A DNA stretch of 5,931 nucleotides, from positions 1 through 5,931 of the forward strand of contig JANMZR010000107.1 in NCBI GenBank assembly GCA_031383555.1, read 5' to 3'. The notes under the pieces are model-generated. The model had not been told where the DNA came from. It did not search any database and saw only the letters and a list, made by a program, of their open reading frames with translations. This stretch comes from JANMZR01 sp031383555 (GTDB taxonomy: Bacteria > Bacteroidota > Bacteroidia > Cytophagales > Spirosomataceae). How positions within the stretch are numbered: position 1 is the stretch's first letter; each line of letters starts with the position of its first letter. This document shows positions 1-5,931 of this stretch, piece after piece. The position numbers were made by a program, and so were the translations under genes.

Positions 1-15
1 GAGTAATTTTTTCAT
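1..15 (-). CDS. Start of a downstream gene, probable signal peptide (partial)
   Basis: On the minus strand the last 15 bases read ATG AAA AAA TTA CTC, giving MKKLL. This is a typical opening of a Sec signal peptide or lipoprotein signal, and much like the MKKVLLLLL start of the neighbouring serine hydrolase. It lies 38 bp after that gene's stop codon, a spacing similar to the other gaps in this cluster, so it is plausibly the next gene of the same unit. Only five codons are visible, so the product cannot be named, and a chance ATG in AT-rich DNA is possible. Confidence 0.45.
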
Positions 16-53
16 AGACTAAGATTTTTATTATATGAATTGAAAGTACAATT

Positions 54-1265
54 TTATTTTCCTGAATAAATAATTTCAGAAAATTTATCAAACAACACCG
101 TTGTTGCTGGATGATTGAATGGGAGATGTTGAGTATAGATACTCGCTGCAATACCTGACTTAAAATCAATATAAAAGAAAGTATTGAGTAAGCCTCCCCA
201 TGAAACGGCACCTGCTTTTCTGCCATACGGCTTATCTTCATTGTCGATAAGCCCATATAAGCTCCATTTTGTTTTGTTTGTAATTAAACCTTCAAAATTG
301 CAACAAAAGAAAGGATTATGGTAAGCTTCTTCTTTTGTCATAACCATATCTCCAATTTGGTTTTTATTCATTTCTAAAATGGTTGCTTTTTTCAAAATTA
401 GTACTTTATTTATAGTGCCATAGTTGAGCATACATTGTAATAAAATAGTGTAATCATCGGGGGAGGAATATAGCCCACCATCACCCTCGAAATCGGTTAC
501 TAATTTAGTAGGTATTCTGTTTTTTGATTCTTTCAAAGTTTGTTTTCCATCAAAACCTCTGTTACCATTTGAAACGACAAATTGCTTTAGAGAATCAGGT
601 AAATTATACCAAGTTCTGTTCATGCCTAATGGACCGGTAATATTTTTTCGAAAATAAGTTTCTAAGTCCATTTTGGTTATTTTTTCCACTAATTTTCCTG
701 CCCAATTCGTACTTGTACCATATAAGAATTGTGTGCCACTTTCAAATCGTCTAGGGTCGTCTTTGTAATTTAATTTATAATCTTTTAAATCTGTCAAGTC
801 TTTATACGTTGACCCTTTATAACCAAAGCCTGAGGTGTGTGTCAAAAGATGGCGAAGGGTAATCGGATTTTTGGCTTGAAGAAGCTGCCCATTGGACAAA
901 ATCGGAATTTTAGCCATTTCGGGTAGCAAATTAGAAAGGTCGTCATCTAAACCGATAAGTCCTTTTTCAACCAATTGCATGGCGGCAATACTGGTTACTA
1001 ATTTTGTCATAGAGTGTATTTCAAAAATATGTTGTGAAGTTATTTTGGCATCCTCTGTCCAAACGGCTTTGCCAAATGTATACTTTCTTTTTTGATTTTT
1101 ACCATTAATTGCTATAGCGACAACTGCGGGCAAATCGTTGGTTTTCATGGCTTCGTCCATCTGATTTTTTATACTTTCCTGAGTGGGGAAAGTTGTTTTT
1201 ATCTGACTGATGATAGCCGGAAGGTTCTGAAATGTTATTAGTAAAAGAAGGAGGACTTTTTTCAT
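54..1265 (-). CDS. Exported serine hydrolase, class C beta-lactamase/EstB-like family
   Basis: Predicted 403-residue secreted hydrolase of the serine beta-lactamase-like superfamily (Pfam Beta-lactamase), which includes esterases, D-aminopeptidases and true class C enzymes. I start it at the ATG at 1265, which gives a clean signal peptide (MKKVLLLLLITF...). An in-frame ATG at 1307 would add 14 residues in front of it. From the 1265 start, the nucleophile motif SMTK is at residues 85-88, LRHLLTHTSG at 137-146, the tyrosine motif is YGT at 182-184 followed by TNWAGKLVE, GGLYSSPDDY is near 263-272, and the third active-site box reads SWGG at 355-358. The YGT and WGG forms, with a following LPF, resemble EstB-type esterases and uncharacterised hydrolases rather than the YxN and KTG of classical beta-lactamases. 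Esterase or amidase activity on a small substrate is therefore more likely than antibiotic resistance. The gene follows the DUF1028 gene by 46 bp. Family assignment is firm; the substrate is unknown. Confidence 0.9.
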   Translation of the reverse strand: MKKVLLLLLITFQNLPAIISQIKTTFPTQESIKNQMDEAMKTNDLPAVVAIAINGKNQKRKYTFGKAVWTEDAKITSQHIFEIHSMTKLVTSIAAMQLVEKGLIGLDDDLSNLLPEMAKIPILSNGQLLQAKNPITLRHLLTHTSGFGYKGSTYKDLTDLKDYKLNYKDDPRRFESGTQFLYGTSTNWAGKLVEKITKMDLETYFRKNITGPLGMNRTWYNLPDSLKQFVVSNGNRGFDGKQTLKESKNRIPTKLVTDFEGDGGLYSSPDDYTILLQCMLNYGTINKVLILKKATILEMNKNQIGDMVMTKEEAYHNPFFCCNFEGLITNKTKWSLYGLIDNEDKPYGRKAGAVSWGGLLNTFFYIDFKSGIAASIYTQHLPFNHPATTVLFDKFSEIIYSGK

Positions 1266-1311
1266 TTTTATTGAGATTTTATGGGATAATTTTAAAATTG
1301 AAAACATTTAA

Positions 1312-2295
1312 CTATTTTAACAATAAGTTTAGTTCATTTTCTTCCATTTTCATTATTCCTACTTTATGAACTCTTCTGGTTATTTCTCGCCAAATGGGCT
1401 CTTTAGTGTATAGTAATTTTAACATTTTAGTTGCTTTTGGTATATTGCCATTATTGACCAATGCGACCGCTGTCCAAAACTGCATTTCCAAGTTTTTGGG
1501 CAACAATTTCATTCCTGTTTCATACTCTTGCAAGGCCAAATTCCAATTATTTTTTTCGTTGGCCAAATCGCCATTACTCATGTGCTCATAGGCCCGATGC
1601 GTGTACAACAATCGCTCCATTTCGGCAATTGGATTGGGACCGTCGTCCACACGTAAATCCACCAAATGGTTATCGTCCCATGGCTTGCCTGTTGATTCAC
1701 CTTTTACGACTAATATTGCCGCCGATTGCTTTCCTCGAATGTCGCCACCAGCTTTTTGAGCGGCCTTCATAGCTTCCAATAACCGCTCTGCTATGGGTAA
1801 TTTTGAAGATGCTTCAAAAGCTTTCGCCATAGCAGTTGGCACTTTGTCCGTAAGCATCATATTTGATTGCACGGCAAAATTTTTGCCTTTTAATTCACCC
1901 GCAAAGGCGATGCATTTATTGCCAGTAAAATTGGCCACATTTCCTTTGCTATCTACAATTCCTACTTGCCTATCTTCCTTATTTGCATCGTCTGAAAGCA
2001 AAATATCTAGTGCTTCTTGAGAGGTTTTACCTGCTTTGAGTAAAGCTAAACCTCTGATTCCGAATGATTTATTTGTAAGTGATTGTGTGGCCACAGCCCC
2101 AACACCAGCCTCAGCCCATGATACAGTTGTACCAACACTGAACCAATGGCTCTGTACTCCAACGGCTAACTCTCCGGTATTTTCATCACGAGCCACAATG
2201 GAAAATGTATGTGCCAAACCATTATCTTTCTTGTAAAATTGTGCTTGTAATTGACTGAATATAAGTGCCAGTAAAAGAGATAGGTAGTTTTTCAT
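1312..2295 (-). CDS. Exported DUF1028 family protein with C-terminal TPR-like tail
   Basis: A 327-residue protein starting with a Sec signal peptide (MKNYLSLLLALIFSQLQAQ), with likely cleavage near residue 18-19. Residues 29-225 match the DUF1028 family: HTFSIVARD at 29-37, GELAVGVQSHWFSVGTTV at 41-58, AGVGAVATQS at 63-72, the DRQVGIVDSKG segment at 108-118, TGNKC at 124-128, and GGDIRGKQSAA at 183-193. DUF1028 proteins are, as I recall, grouped with the Ntn-hydrolase fold, but no reaction is established to my knowledge. Residues 236-312 form a helical extension with TPR-like spacing (DLANEKNNWNLALQEYETG, then LPKNLEMQFWTAVALVNNG), perhaps for partner binding. It sits 45 bp after the membrane protein gene and 46 bp before the serine hydrolase, and is probably cotranscribed with both. 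The start is well supported because it alone gives the signal peptide. Family call is strong; the biochemical role is unknown. Confidence 0.92.
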   Translation of the reverse strand: MKNYLSLLLALIFSQLQAQFYKKDNGLAHTFSIVARDENTGELAVGVQSHWFSVGTTVSWAEAGVGAVATQSLTNKSFGIRGLALLKAGKTSQEALDILLSDDANKEDRQVGIVDSKGNVANFTGNKCIAFAGELKGKNFAVQSNMMLTDKVPTAMAKAFEASSKLPIAERLLEAMKAAQKAGGDIRGKQSAAILVVKGESTGKPWDDNHLVDLRVDDGPNPIAEMERLLYTHRAYEHMSNGDLANEKNNWNLALQEYETGMKLLPKNLEMQFWTAVALVNNGNIPKATKMLKLLYTKEPIWREITRRVHKVGIMKMEENELNLLLK

Positions 2296-2340
2296 AATAT
2301 ATACTTAAAATTAAAAAATTTAGAAAAGCAGCATAATTTT

Positions 2341-3054
2341 TTAAGGAATTATTTTCACATAAACCTCTGCAATTGATTGCCACTGAGTAGTATATGGCAC
2401 TATTCTCATTAATATAGTTGGAATTAAAATGATGAGAAGAGCAATTGTAAATGGATTATTATTAATGTTTTTACCCAATCGATAATCATAGAGAATTAGG
2501 CCGATAAAAACCAATAACATCACCAGAGAAACGGGCGTAACTGTGTCAAAAAAATCCATTCCAAACCAGAAAATGAAAATTCTGGTTAAGCCTGGACTTA
2601 GTAACAATATGGATGTTGCGATCATGTATCGCATGTGTTTGGCAATATTTTTTCTGTTGATAATGGCTAAAATATAATAAATCACAAAAGGGAAAGTGTC
2701 AGTAAAGGGTATAAATAATAAGCCCACATTTTGGTTATGAGGCGAACCGTTTGACTCCTCTCTCAAATATTGATTTTTATAAACCATAAGCATTAAAACA
2801 AAAATAATTGGCACCAAAAAATAAGAAAATTTACCAATTTGTCGATGCCAATCATATTTTTTTTGTTGAATCAAAATCGGTTGAACGATAAGTAGGACAA
2901 ACCAAAGTACCAGCGTAAAGGCATGAATATGATGAACCGTTTTGATGTCAATAAAATTCGGAAAAAGCACAAAATAAGTTTTATAAAAACCAATTAAGGT
3001 AATTGCAATGATTATCAGAAAAAAGTAAATGATGTTTTTATAAGCTTTTTCCAT
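2341..3054 (-). CDS. Polytopic inner-membrane protein with conserved-looking histidines
   Basis: A 237-residue membrane protein. I start it at the ATG at 3054 (MEKAYKNIIYFF); an upstream TTG at 3099 would add 15 residues without membrane character and is unlikely. Hydrophobic segments are at about 8-30, 43-62, 75-92, 115-132, 143-163, 173-190 and 201-219, suggesting seven helices. The pattern HHIHAFTLVLW (41-51), a glutamine at 58, and DWHRQIGK (68-75), with a later KHMRYM (139-144) and a proline/arginine pair at 154/158, resembles a group of uncharacterised bacterial membrane proteins (DUF2306-like) with an 'HA...W...Q...HR..G' signature. Histidines 41, 42, 44, 70 and 140 lie at helix ends and could bind heme or metal, but this is only inference. 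It precedes the DUF1028 gene by 45 bp. I cannot assign a function. Confidence 0.75.
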   Translation of the reverse strand: MEKAYKNIIYFFLIIIAITLIGFYKTYFVLFPNFIDIKTVHHIHAFTLVLWFVLLIVQPILIQQKKYDWHRQIGKFSYFLVPIIFVLMLMVYKNQYLREESNGSPHNQNVGLLFIPFTDTFPFVIYYILAIINRKNIAKHMRYMIATSILLLSPGLTRIFIFWFGMDFFDTVTPVSLVMLLVFIGLILYDYRLGKNINNNPFTIALLIILIPTILMRIVPYTTQWQSIAEVYVKIIP

Positions 3055-3056
3055 TG

Positions 3057-3074
3057 TTTTTTTGATTAAAAAAA
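3057..3074. repeat. A/T-only inverted repeat next to the membrane gene start
   Basis: Seven T (3057-3063), a loop of GATT, then seven A (3068-3074) form a perfect 7-bp inverted repeat just upstream of the ATG at 3054. It is made only of A-T pairs, so any hairpin is weak. It overlaps the possible -7 box. It may be no more than base-composition bias. Confidence 0.3.
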
Positions 3075-3091
3075 TACAGCAATTGGGTCTC

Positions 3092-3119
3092 AGGCACAAT
3101 TACGACCAATGAAGTGCCT
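3092..3119. repeat. Inverted repeat AGGCAC/GTGCCT between TPR and membrane genes
   Basis: AGGCAC (3092-3097) and GTGCCT (3114-3119) are a perfect 6-bp inverted repeat. Inside it AAT/ATT (3099-3101 with 3108-3110) can add three pairs around a six-base loop. It is 37 bp after the stop of the lipoprotein's final frame. No T-run follows directly on the minus strand, so it is a poor intrinsic terminator; it could instead be an operator or RNA structure, and it overlaps the possible -33 box. Confidence 0.35.
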
Positions 3120-3156
3120 TGTGAGCCACAATCCACAGAAGTATTAATCGAAATCA

Positions 3157-3390
3157 TCACCATAATCTTGAAGATGAAATTTTAATGTCTGCATATTTCC
3201 ACGCCTCATCAAATTGCTTTTTTGTTTCATTATACTTCACAGTATTTCCCATTTTTTCATACACATTCATTAGCCCTTTTAAGGCCCATCCATTTTTAGG
3301 GAAATTCATCAAATCCTTTTCATACACTTTTTGGGCCTCTTGAATTTTTCCGGCGTCAATCAATACTGCACCCAAATGATGTCGAACAGA
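3157..3390 (-). pseudogene. C-terminal 77 residues of the TPR lipoprotein, in the -1 frame
   Basis: This segment continues the TPR lipoprotein gene after a one-base frame shift. Read from the end of the T run it gives SVRHHLGAVLIDAGKIQEA, then KVYEKDLMNFPKNGWALKG at a TPR-like spacing, ending in ADIKISSSRLW and TGA. This matches the usual end of the family, in which a phrase like EPPxWyyPVRxxLGaaLL leads into a final TPR and a terminal SSR-type tail. The frame itself has only a TTG upstream (3399) as a possible start, and that codon lies inside the conserved EPPDWFF segment of the other frame. It is therefore not an independent gene. Joined to the upstream part it would make a protein of 573 residues. 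Confidence 0.8.
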
Positions 3391-4877
3391 AAAAACCAAT
3401 CTGGCGGCTCGTTATAGTTAAGTGCATCTTCAATTTTGGTGGCTTCTTGTAGGAAAGAAATAGCAGTGGCAAACTTTTTCTCCTTTGCATTTATTTCTCC
3501 TTCCAATGTTTTTGAGGCAATTTCGCATAAATCAAAAACAGTGTTGATACCCCAAATTGTAAGAGCTTTAATAGTGCTGTCTTTCATAATGGTTTTCATC
3601 TCGGCAAGGTGTTTCTTTGCCTCGGCAGTTTTGTTTTGCGATAAATGGGCCATCCCTTGTGCATAGTTCCAAATCACTGATGGATATTTAAGTTCTTTCT
3701 CAGGAGCGGGCGAATTCCGTATCTTGTTCCATAAACCGAGCTTTACCTCAACATACCAAGGAATAGTGTAATAATGCTGCAATGTGGCCCAGCCAGGCTC
3801 CTGAAGCAGTTTTTTATGCGCATGAGCAGCCGTAGCATTGGCTCCTTCCAGCGCACTTTTGGTTTCACCACTAAGTGTAGCACAGGCTGCCATAAAGTGG
3901 TAGTTATGCGGATAATAGGCCAAAGGATACACCCCTTGGGCATGGCATGCCTCCGTGTATAAGCTATCAATCAGTACTGCTTTTTGATTGGCAACCACCC
4001 CAGTATGATACCGACCTATTCGTAAATAGGTATGTGAAGGCATATGAACCAAGTGGCCTGAACCCGGCACTAGATCCATTAGCAGGTCAGCACTTGAAAG
4101 GGCTTTTTCGGCATGAAGCGACATCTCAACTGCATGAATATAAAAATGATTGATGCCCGCATGCCGTGGATTAGTTTTTAATCCTTTTTCAAGCACCGTT
4201 AAAATTTCTGGTGTCCAAGGCTGAATTTCCCCGTCTTTTTTGTAAAGGTTCCAAGGGTGCAAGTCCATAAGCGACTCCGCAAAAAGTGAAGCGATGGTTA
4301 CATCATCAGGATATTTTTTATTAACTTTTCGCATAGCAACTGCATAAGATGAGTCAAGTACCGAGCGAGCTATAGTGGTATCGTTGGTATAACGATGCGT
4401 TAAAGCATCAATCAAATCTTTTTCTTTTGGGGTAGATGATACCGCTAATAATTTTGCTTTTTGTACGGCATCAAACGCTCTTGTGAAATTATCCGGTTCC
4501 ATACCGCCATTATAATTAGGCCCCAATACATAGGCAAAACCCCACCAGCCCATCGCAAAAGTAGAATCTTGCCGAGTTGCTTCATAAAAAGAACGGGCAG
4601 CTTCGGCATGATTAAAACCAAAAGATAACATCAATCCTTGGTCAAAGTATTGTTGCGCTTCAGTATTCTTAGTTGAAACTTCATAGTTCATTCCAGCTAA
4701 ACCACTTAATAGAGGTGCTTTTTTGCCCGAGGAATACCAGTTTTTGTCTGTTACTTCAGGGGCGCAGGTGGTAATTTGCGAGTAATTTAATTGGTCAGAG
4801 GATTTTTGAGTTTCACTTTTTTGTTTGCATGAACACAAAATAATTCCAAACCAAAGGATGTAAGTAAGTTTTCTCAT
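3360..4877 (-). CDS. TPR-repeat lipoprotein with conserved His motifs, frameshifted near the 3' end
   Basis: As it stands this frame gives 505 residues. The N-terminus is a lipoprotein signal: MRKLTYILWFGIILCSCK, lipobox LCS with Cys17 as the likely lipidated residue, so the mature protein is probably membrane-anchored. TPR-like helices begin with AQQYFDQGLMLSFGFNHAEA (74-93). The family hallmarks follow: LFAESLMDLHPWNLY (198-212), NHFYIHAVE (243-251), GHLVHMPSHTYLRIGRY (274-290) and YYPHNYHF (321-328). These clustered histidines could form a metal or ligand site, which is inference. The frame is conserved up to EPPDWFF (490-496), then reads nine unrelated residues (LFDIIWVQY) to a TGA. The next expected residues continue in the -1 frame (3390-3157). 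The cause could be a lost T in the six-T run at 3395-3390, a sequencing error, or recoding. The family is widespread but, to my knowledge, without assigned function. Confidence 0.85.
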   Translation of the reverse strand: MRKLTYILWFGIILCSCKQKSETQKSSDQLNYSQITTCAPEVTDKNWYSSGKKAPLLSGLAGMNYEVSTKNTEAQQYFDQGLMLSFGFNHAEAARSFYEATRQDSTFAMGWWGFAYVLGPNYNGGMEPDNFTRAFDAVQKAKLLAVSSTPKEKDLIDALTHRYTNDTTIARSVLDSSYAVAMRKVNKKYPDDVTIASLFAESLMDLHPWNLYKKDGEIQPWTPEILTVLEKGLKTNPRHAGINHFYIHAVEMSLHAEKALSSADLLMDLVPGSGHLVHMPSHTYLRIGRYHTGVVANQKAVLIDSLYTEACHAQGVYPLAYYPHNYHFMAACATLSGETKSALEGANATAAHAHKKLLQEPGWATLQHYYTIPWYVEVKLGLWNKIRNSPAPEKELKYPSVIWNYAQGMAHLSQNKTAEAKKHLAEMKTIMKDSTIKALTIWGINTVFDLCEIASKTLEGEINAKEKKFATAISFLQEATKIEDALNYNEPPDWFFLFDIIWVQY

Positions 4878-5023
4878 GATCGTAAAATTTAAAGGTAAAT
4901 ATTGTTCTTGTTTTGCTTAAGCTGTTGTAATCACTGACTAAATTAGGTTAATTTAAGACAAAATCGCCTTGTTTCATAACTTAGCCCACCTGAAATGCTA
5001 TACTTTATTATTTGGAAATGTTG

Positions 5024-5056
5024 TTTTTCCCTACCCGATTAAGGTTGGGTGAAAAA
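5024..5056. repeat. Imperfect inverted repeat with TTTTTC/GAAAAA arms
   Basis: ACCC (5033-5036) pairs with GGGT (5047-5050) across a ten-base loop. After a three-base bulge (CCT, 5030-5032), TTTTTC (5024-5029) pairs with GAAAAA (5051-5056). The arms have T first and A last on both strands, which is the reverse of the A-then-T layout of an intrinsic terminator. Its role, if any, is unclear. Confidence 0.35.
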
Positions 5057-5067
5057 TAATATTTCTT

Positions 5068-5088
5068 AAAAAAGGCAAGTAGCTCTTG
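5068..5088 (-). terminator. Weak terminator-like hairpin after the amidase gene
   Basis: On the minus strand CAAG (5088-5085), loop AGCTA and CTTG (5079-5076) are followed by CC and a run of six T (5073-5068). It begins 11 bases after the amidase stop codon, where a terminator is expected. The stem is only four base pairs, so efficiency would be low and the call is tentative. Confidence 0.3.
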
Positions 5089-5098
5089 GGCATTTCGT

Positions 5099-5931
5099 TT
5101 ATCTTTTAATTGTAGGCGGCATTCTATGTTTTGTACCTTGCTCGTAAGAATAGGCTAACTTGATTAAAGTCGGCTCGGCAAACATTCTGCCTAAAAATTC
5201 AATGCCTGCGGGTAAATTGCCTGTTGAGAAGCCCATAGGTACAGTAAATGCTGGTTGGCCTGTGTGTGAGGCAATGATGGGACTATTGTCGCCGATGTCA
5301 TTGCCAAATTTTTCAATAATCGCATTTATTCTAACCGGCTTTTTATTCCACGTTGGATAAATAATGGCATCTATTTTCTTCTTATCCATCTCCTCTTCTA
5401 TCGCTTTTCTAAAAGGAATGCGTCTTTCATCTGTATAAGCATCTCCACATTCTATTTCAGGGTTTGCATATCGCAATTGAAGCTTTAGAGCAGCATTAAT
5501 GTTTTCTTCTACGAATTTAGAATGAGTGCCAATGCGAATGACGTCTGCTAATGTTTTAATCGTATCGCTCTTAACATGAGTAACTAAATAAGATTCTAGG
5601 TCCTTTTTAAATTCATTGCACCATTGATCTTCCTTGAGGCTTGAAAAATTAGGGATGTCAAAACTGTCAATAATCACCGCACCCATTGATTTCATATCTA
5701 AAATTGCCTTTTCAAATAATGCCTTTACTTCGGGGTCAGGATTATGCTCGCTGAGTTCTCTTAACACACCGATTCTTGCACCTTTTAGCCCATTTTTTTG
5801 GAGAAATTGCGTGTAATTGGCTGGAATCTTCCCTTCTGAATACTTCGTTATGGCATCTTTGTGATCATAGCCAACCATAATTTCTAAAACTCTTGTGGCA
5901 TCTTCTACTGTTCTGCACATGGGACCTACTA
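5099..5931 (-). CDS. Amidase-signature family hydrolase, C-terminal part (5' end outside the window)
   Basis: At least 276 codons of an amidase-signature (AS) enzyme, which hydrolyses an amide bond using a Ser-cisSer-Lys triad. The frame is open to the window edge: before the in-frame ATG at 5920 it reads VGP, so VGPMCRTVEDA is the family's usual 'vGPmaRtV.DaA' segment and this ATG is internal, not the start. Numbering from that Met, further landmarks are GARIGVLRE (47-55), DAIIYPTW (184-191), GQPAFTVPMG (221-230), and a tail from LPAGIEFLGR (236-245) to YEQGTKHRMPP (259-269). That tail is typical of peptide amidases and Asp/Glu-tRNA amidotransferase GatA relatives. Since it lacks GatA context and ends with 'LPAGIEFLGR', a stand-alone amidase is more likely. 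The catalytic Lys and Ser residues and any signal peptide lie in the missing N-terminal half, so activity and location cannot be judged. Confidence 0.92.
   Translation of the reverse strand, partial: VGPMCRTVEDATRVLEIMVGYDHKDAITKYSEGKIPANYTQFLQKNGLKGARIGVLRELSEHNPDPEVKALFEKAILDMKSMGAVIIDSFDIPNFSSLKEDQWCNEFKKDLESYLVTHVKSDTIKTLADVIRIGTHSKFVEENINAALKLQLRYANPEIECGDAYTDERRIPFRKAIEEEMDKKKIDAIIYPTWNKKPVRINAIIEKFGNDIGDNSPIIASHTGQPAFTVPMGFSTGNLPAGIEFLGRMFAEPTLIKLAYSYEQGTKHRMPPTIKR

Larger units (their letters stand above)
3055..3156 (-). promoter_or_regulatory. Possible Bacteroidota-type promoter before the membrane protein gene
   Basis: On the minus strand TTG (3099-3097) is followed after 20 bases by TATTTTTT (3076-3069). 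This is close to the Bacteroidota consensus of TTG, a spacer of roughly 19-21, then TAnnTTTG; the last base of the -7 box differs. The predicted transcript would have a very short leader before the ATG at 3054. If real, the promoter would start the membrane protein, DUF1028 and serine hydrolase unit. Such short AT-rich matches arise often by chance. Confidence 0.3.
4878..5098. other. Intergenic gap between amidase and TPR lipoprotein genes
   Basis: This 221-bp stretch has no credible gene; its longest start-to-stop runs are 9-15 codons. It holds a weak terminator-like hairpin next to the amidase stop and a second inverted repeat at 5024-5056. On the minus strand TACCTTTA (4897-4890) differs by one base from the TAnnTTTG -7 box, but I see no TTG at the right distance upstream. 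The lipoprotein promoter is presumably in this gap, though I cannot place it. Confidence 0.5.

Noticed and set aside
1266..1307. Upstream ATG at 1307 for the serine hydrolase
   Set aside because: It would put 14 extra residues before a typical signal peptide and begin 4 bp after the preceding stop; the ATG at 1265 is the better start, although the longer form cannot be excluded.
3055..3099. TTG start at 3099 for the membrane protein
   Set aside because: The added residues (MCLRPNCCIFLIKKT) do not resemble a membrane protein start, and the ATG at 3054 gives a normal first helix.
3384..3398. Programmed -1 ribosomal frameshift signal
   Set aside because: The zero-frame codons UGG UUU UUU CUG do not form a canonical X XXY YYZ heptamer, and I see no strong stem-loop just downstream; an indel or sequencing error is simpler.
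3157..3399. Independent 80-residue gene starting with TTG
   Set aside because: Its sequence is the direct continuation of the TPR lipoprotein and its start overlaps a conserved segment in the other frame.
3743..3970. Minus-strand 75-codon frame within the TPR lipoprotein gene
   Set aside because: It overlaps conserved family motifs read in the main frame (YYPHNYHF region); its own translation has no family likeness.
4995..5042. Plus-strand 15-codon mini-ORF in the intergenic gap
   Set aside because: Too short, no ribosome-binding signal and no recognisable peptide.
5024..5056. Intrinsic terminator from the TTTTTC...GAAAAA hairpin
   Set aside because: The T-run precedes and the A-run follows the stem on both strands, the reverse of a functional terminator.
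892..5816. Several plus-strand open frames of 60-103 codons (for example 1461-1772, 892-1095, 5160-5360)
   Set aside because: All lie opposite well-supported minus-strand genes, show no recognisable domain and look like antisense shadows.

Overview
The window is 5.9 kb of AT-rich DNA (my estimate is 37-38% GC, not computed) in which every convincing gene lies on the minus strand, so transcription runs from high to low coordinates. The organism is most likely a member of the Bacteroidota. This rests on the low GC, AT-rich gaps without clear Shine-Dalgarno sequences, short Lys-plus-hydrophobic signal peptides, a lipobox protein and the type of gene content. No RNA gene or taxonomic marker is present, so this placement is inference.

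In order of transcription: (1) the C-terminal part of an amidase-signature hydrolase enters from the right edge (5931-5099). (2) A gap of about 220 bp contains a weak terminator-like hairpin. (3) A large TPR-type lipoprotein starts at 4877. Its frame is broken by a one-base shift in a run of six T (3395-3390), and its last 77 residues continue in the -1 frame down to 3157. (4) A gap of about 100 bp holds an inverted repeat and a possible promoter. (5) A roughly seven-helix membrane protein follows (3054-2341). (6) An exported DUF1028 protein with a helical, TPR-like tail comes next (2295-1312). (7) An exported EstB/class C beta-lactamase-like serine hydrolase follows (1265-54). (8) The first five codons of another probable exported protein, MKKLL, sit at the left edge (15-1).

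Genes 5-7 are separated by only 45-46 bp and may be one transcription unit. Most products are predicted to act in the envelope: a lipoprotein, an integral membrane protein and two secreted hydrolase-type proteins. A shared role in breaking down amides, esters or peptides outside the cytoplasm is possible, but nothing here proves it. The most notable observation is the frameshifted TPR lipoprotein, whose sequence on both sides of the shift still looks fully conserved. I found no CRISPR array, insertion sequence, phage gene, tRNA or rRNA, and no clear evidence of an undescribed system.
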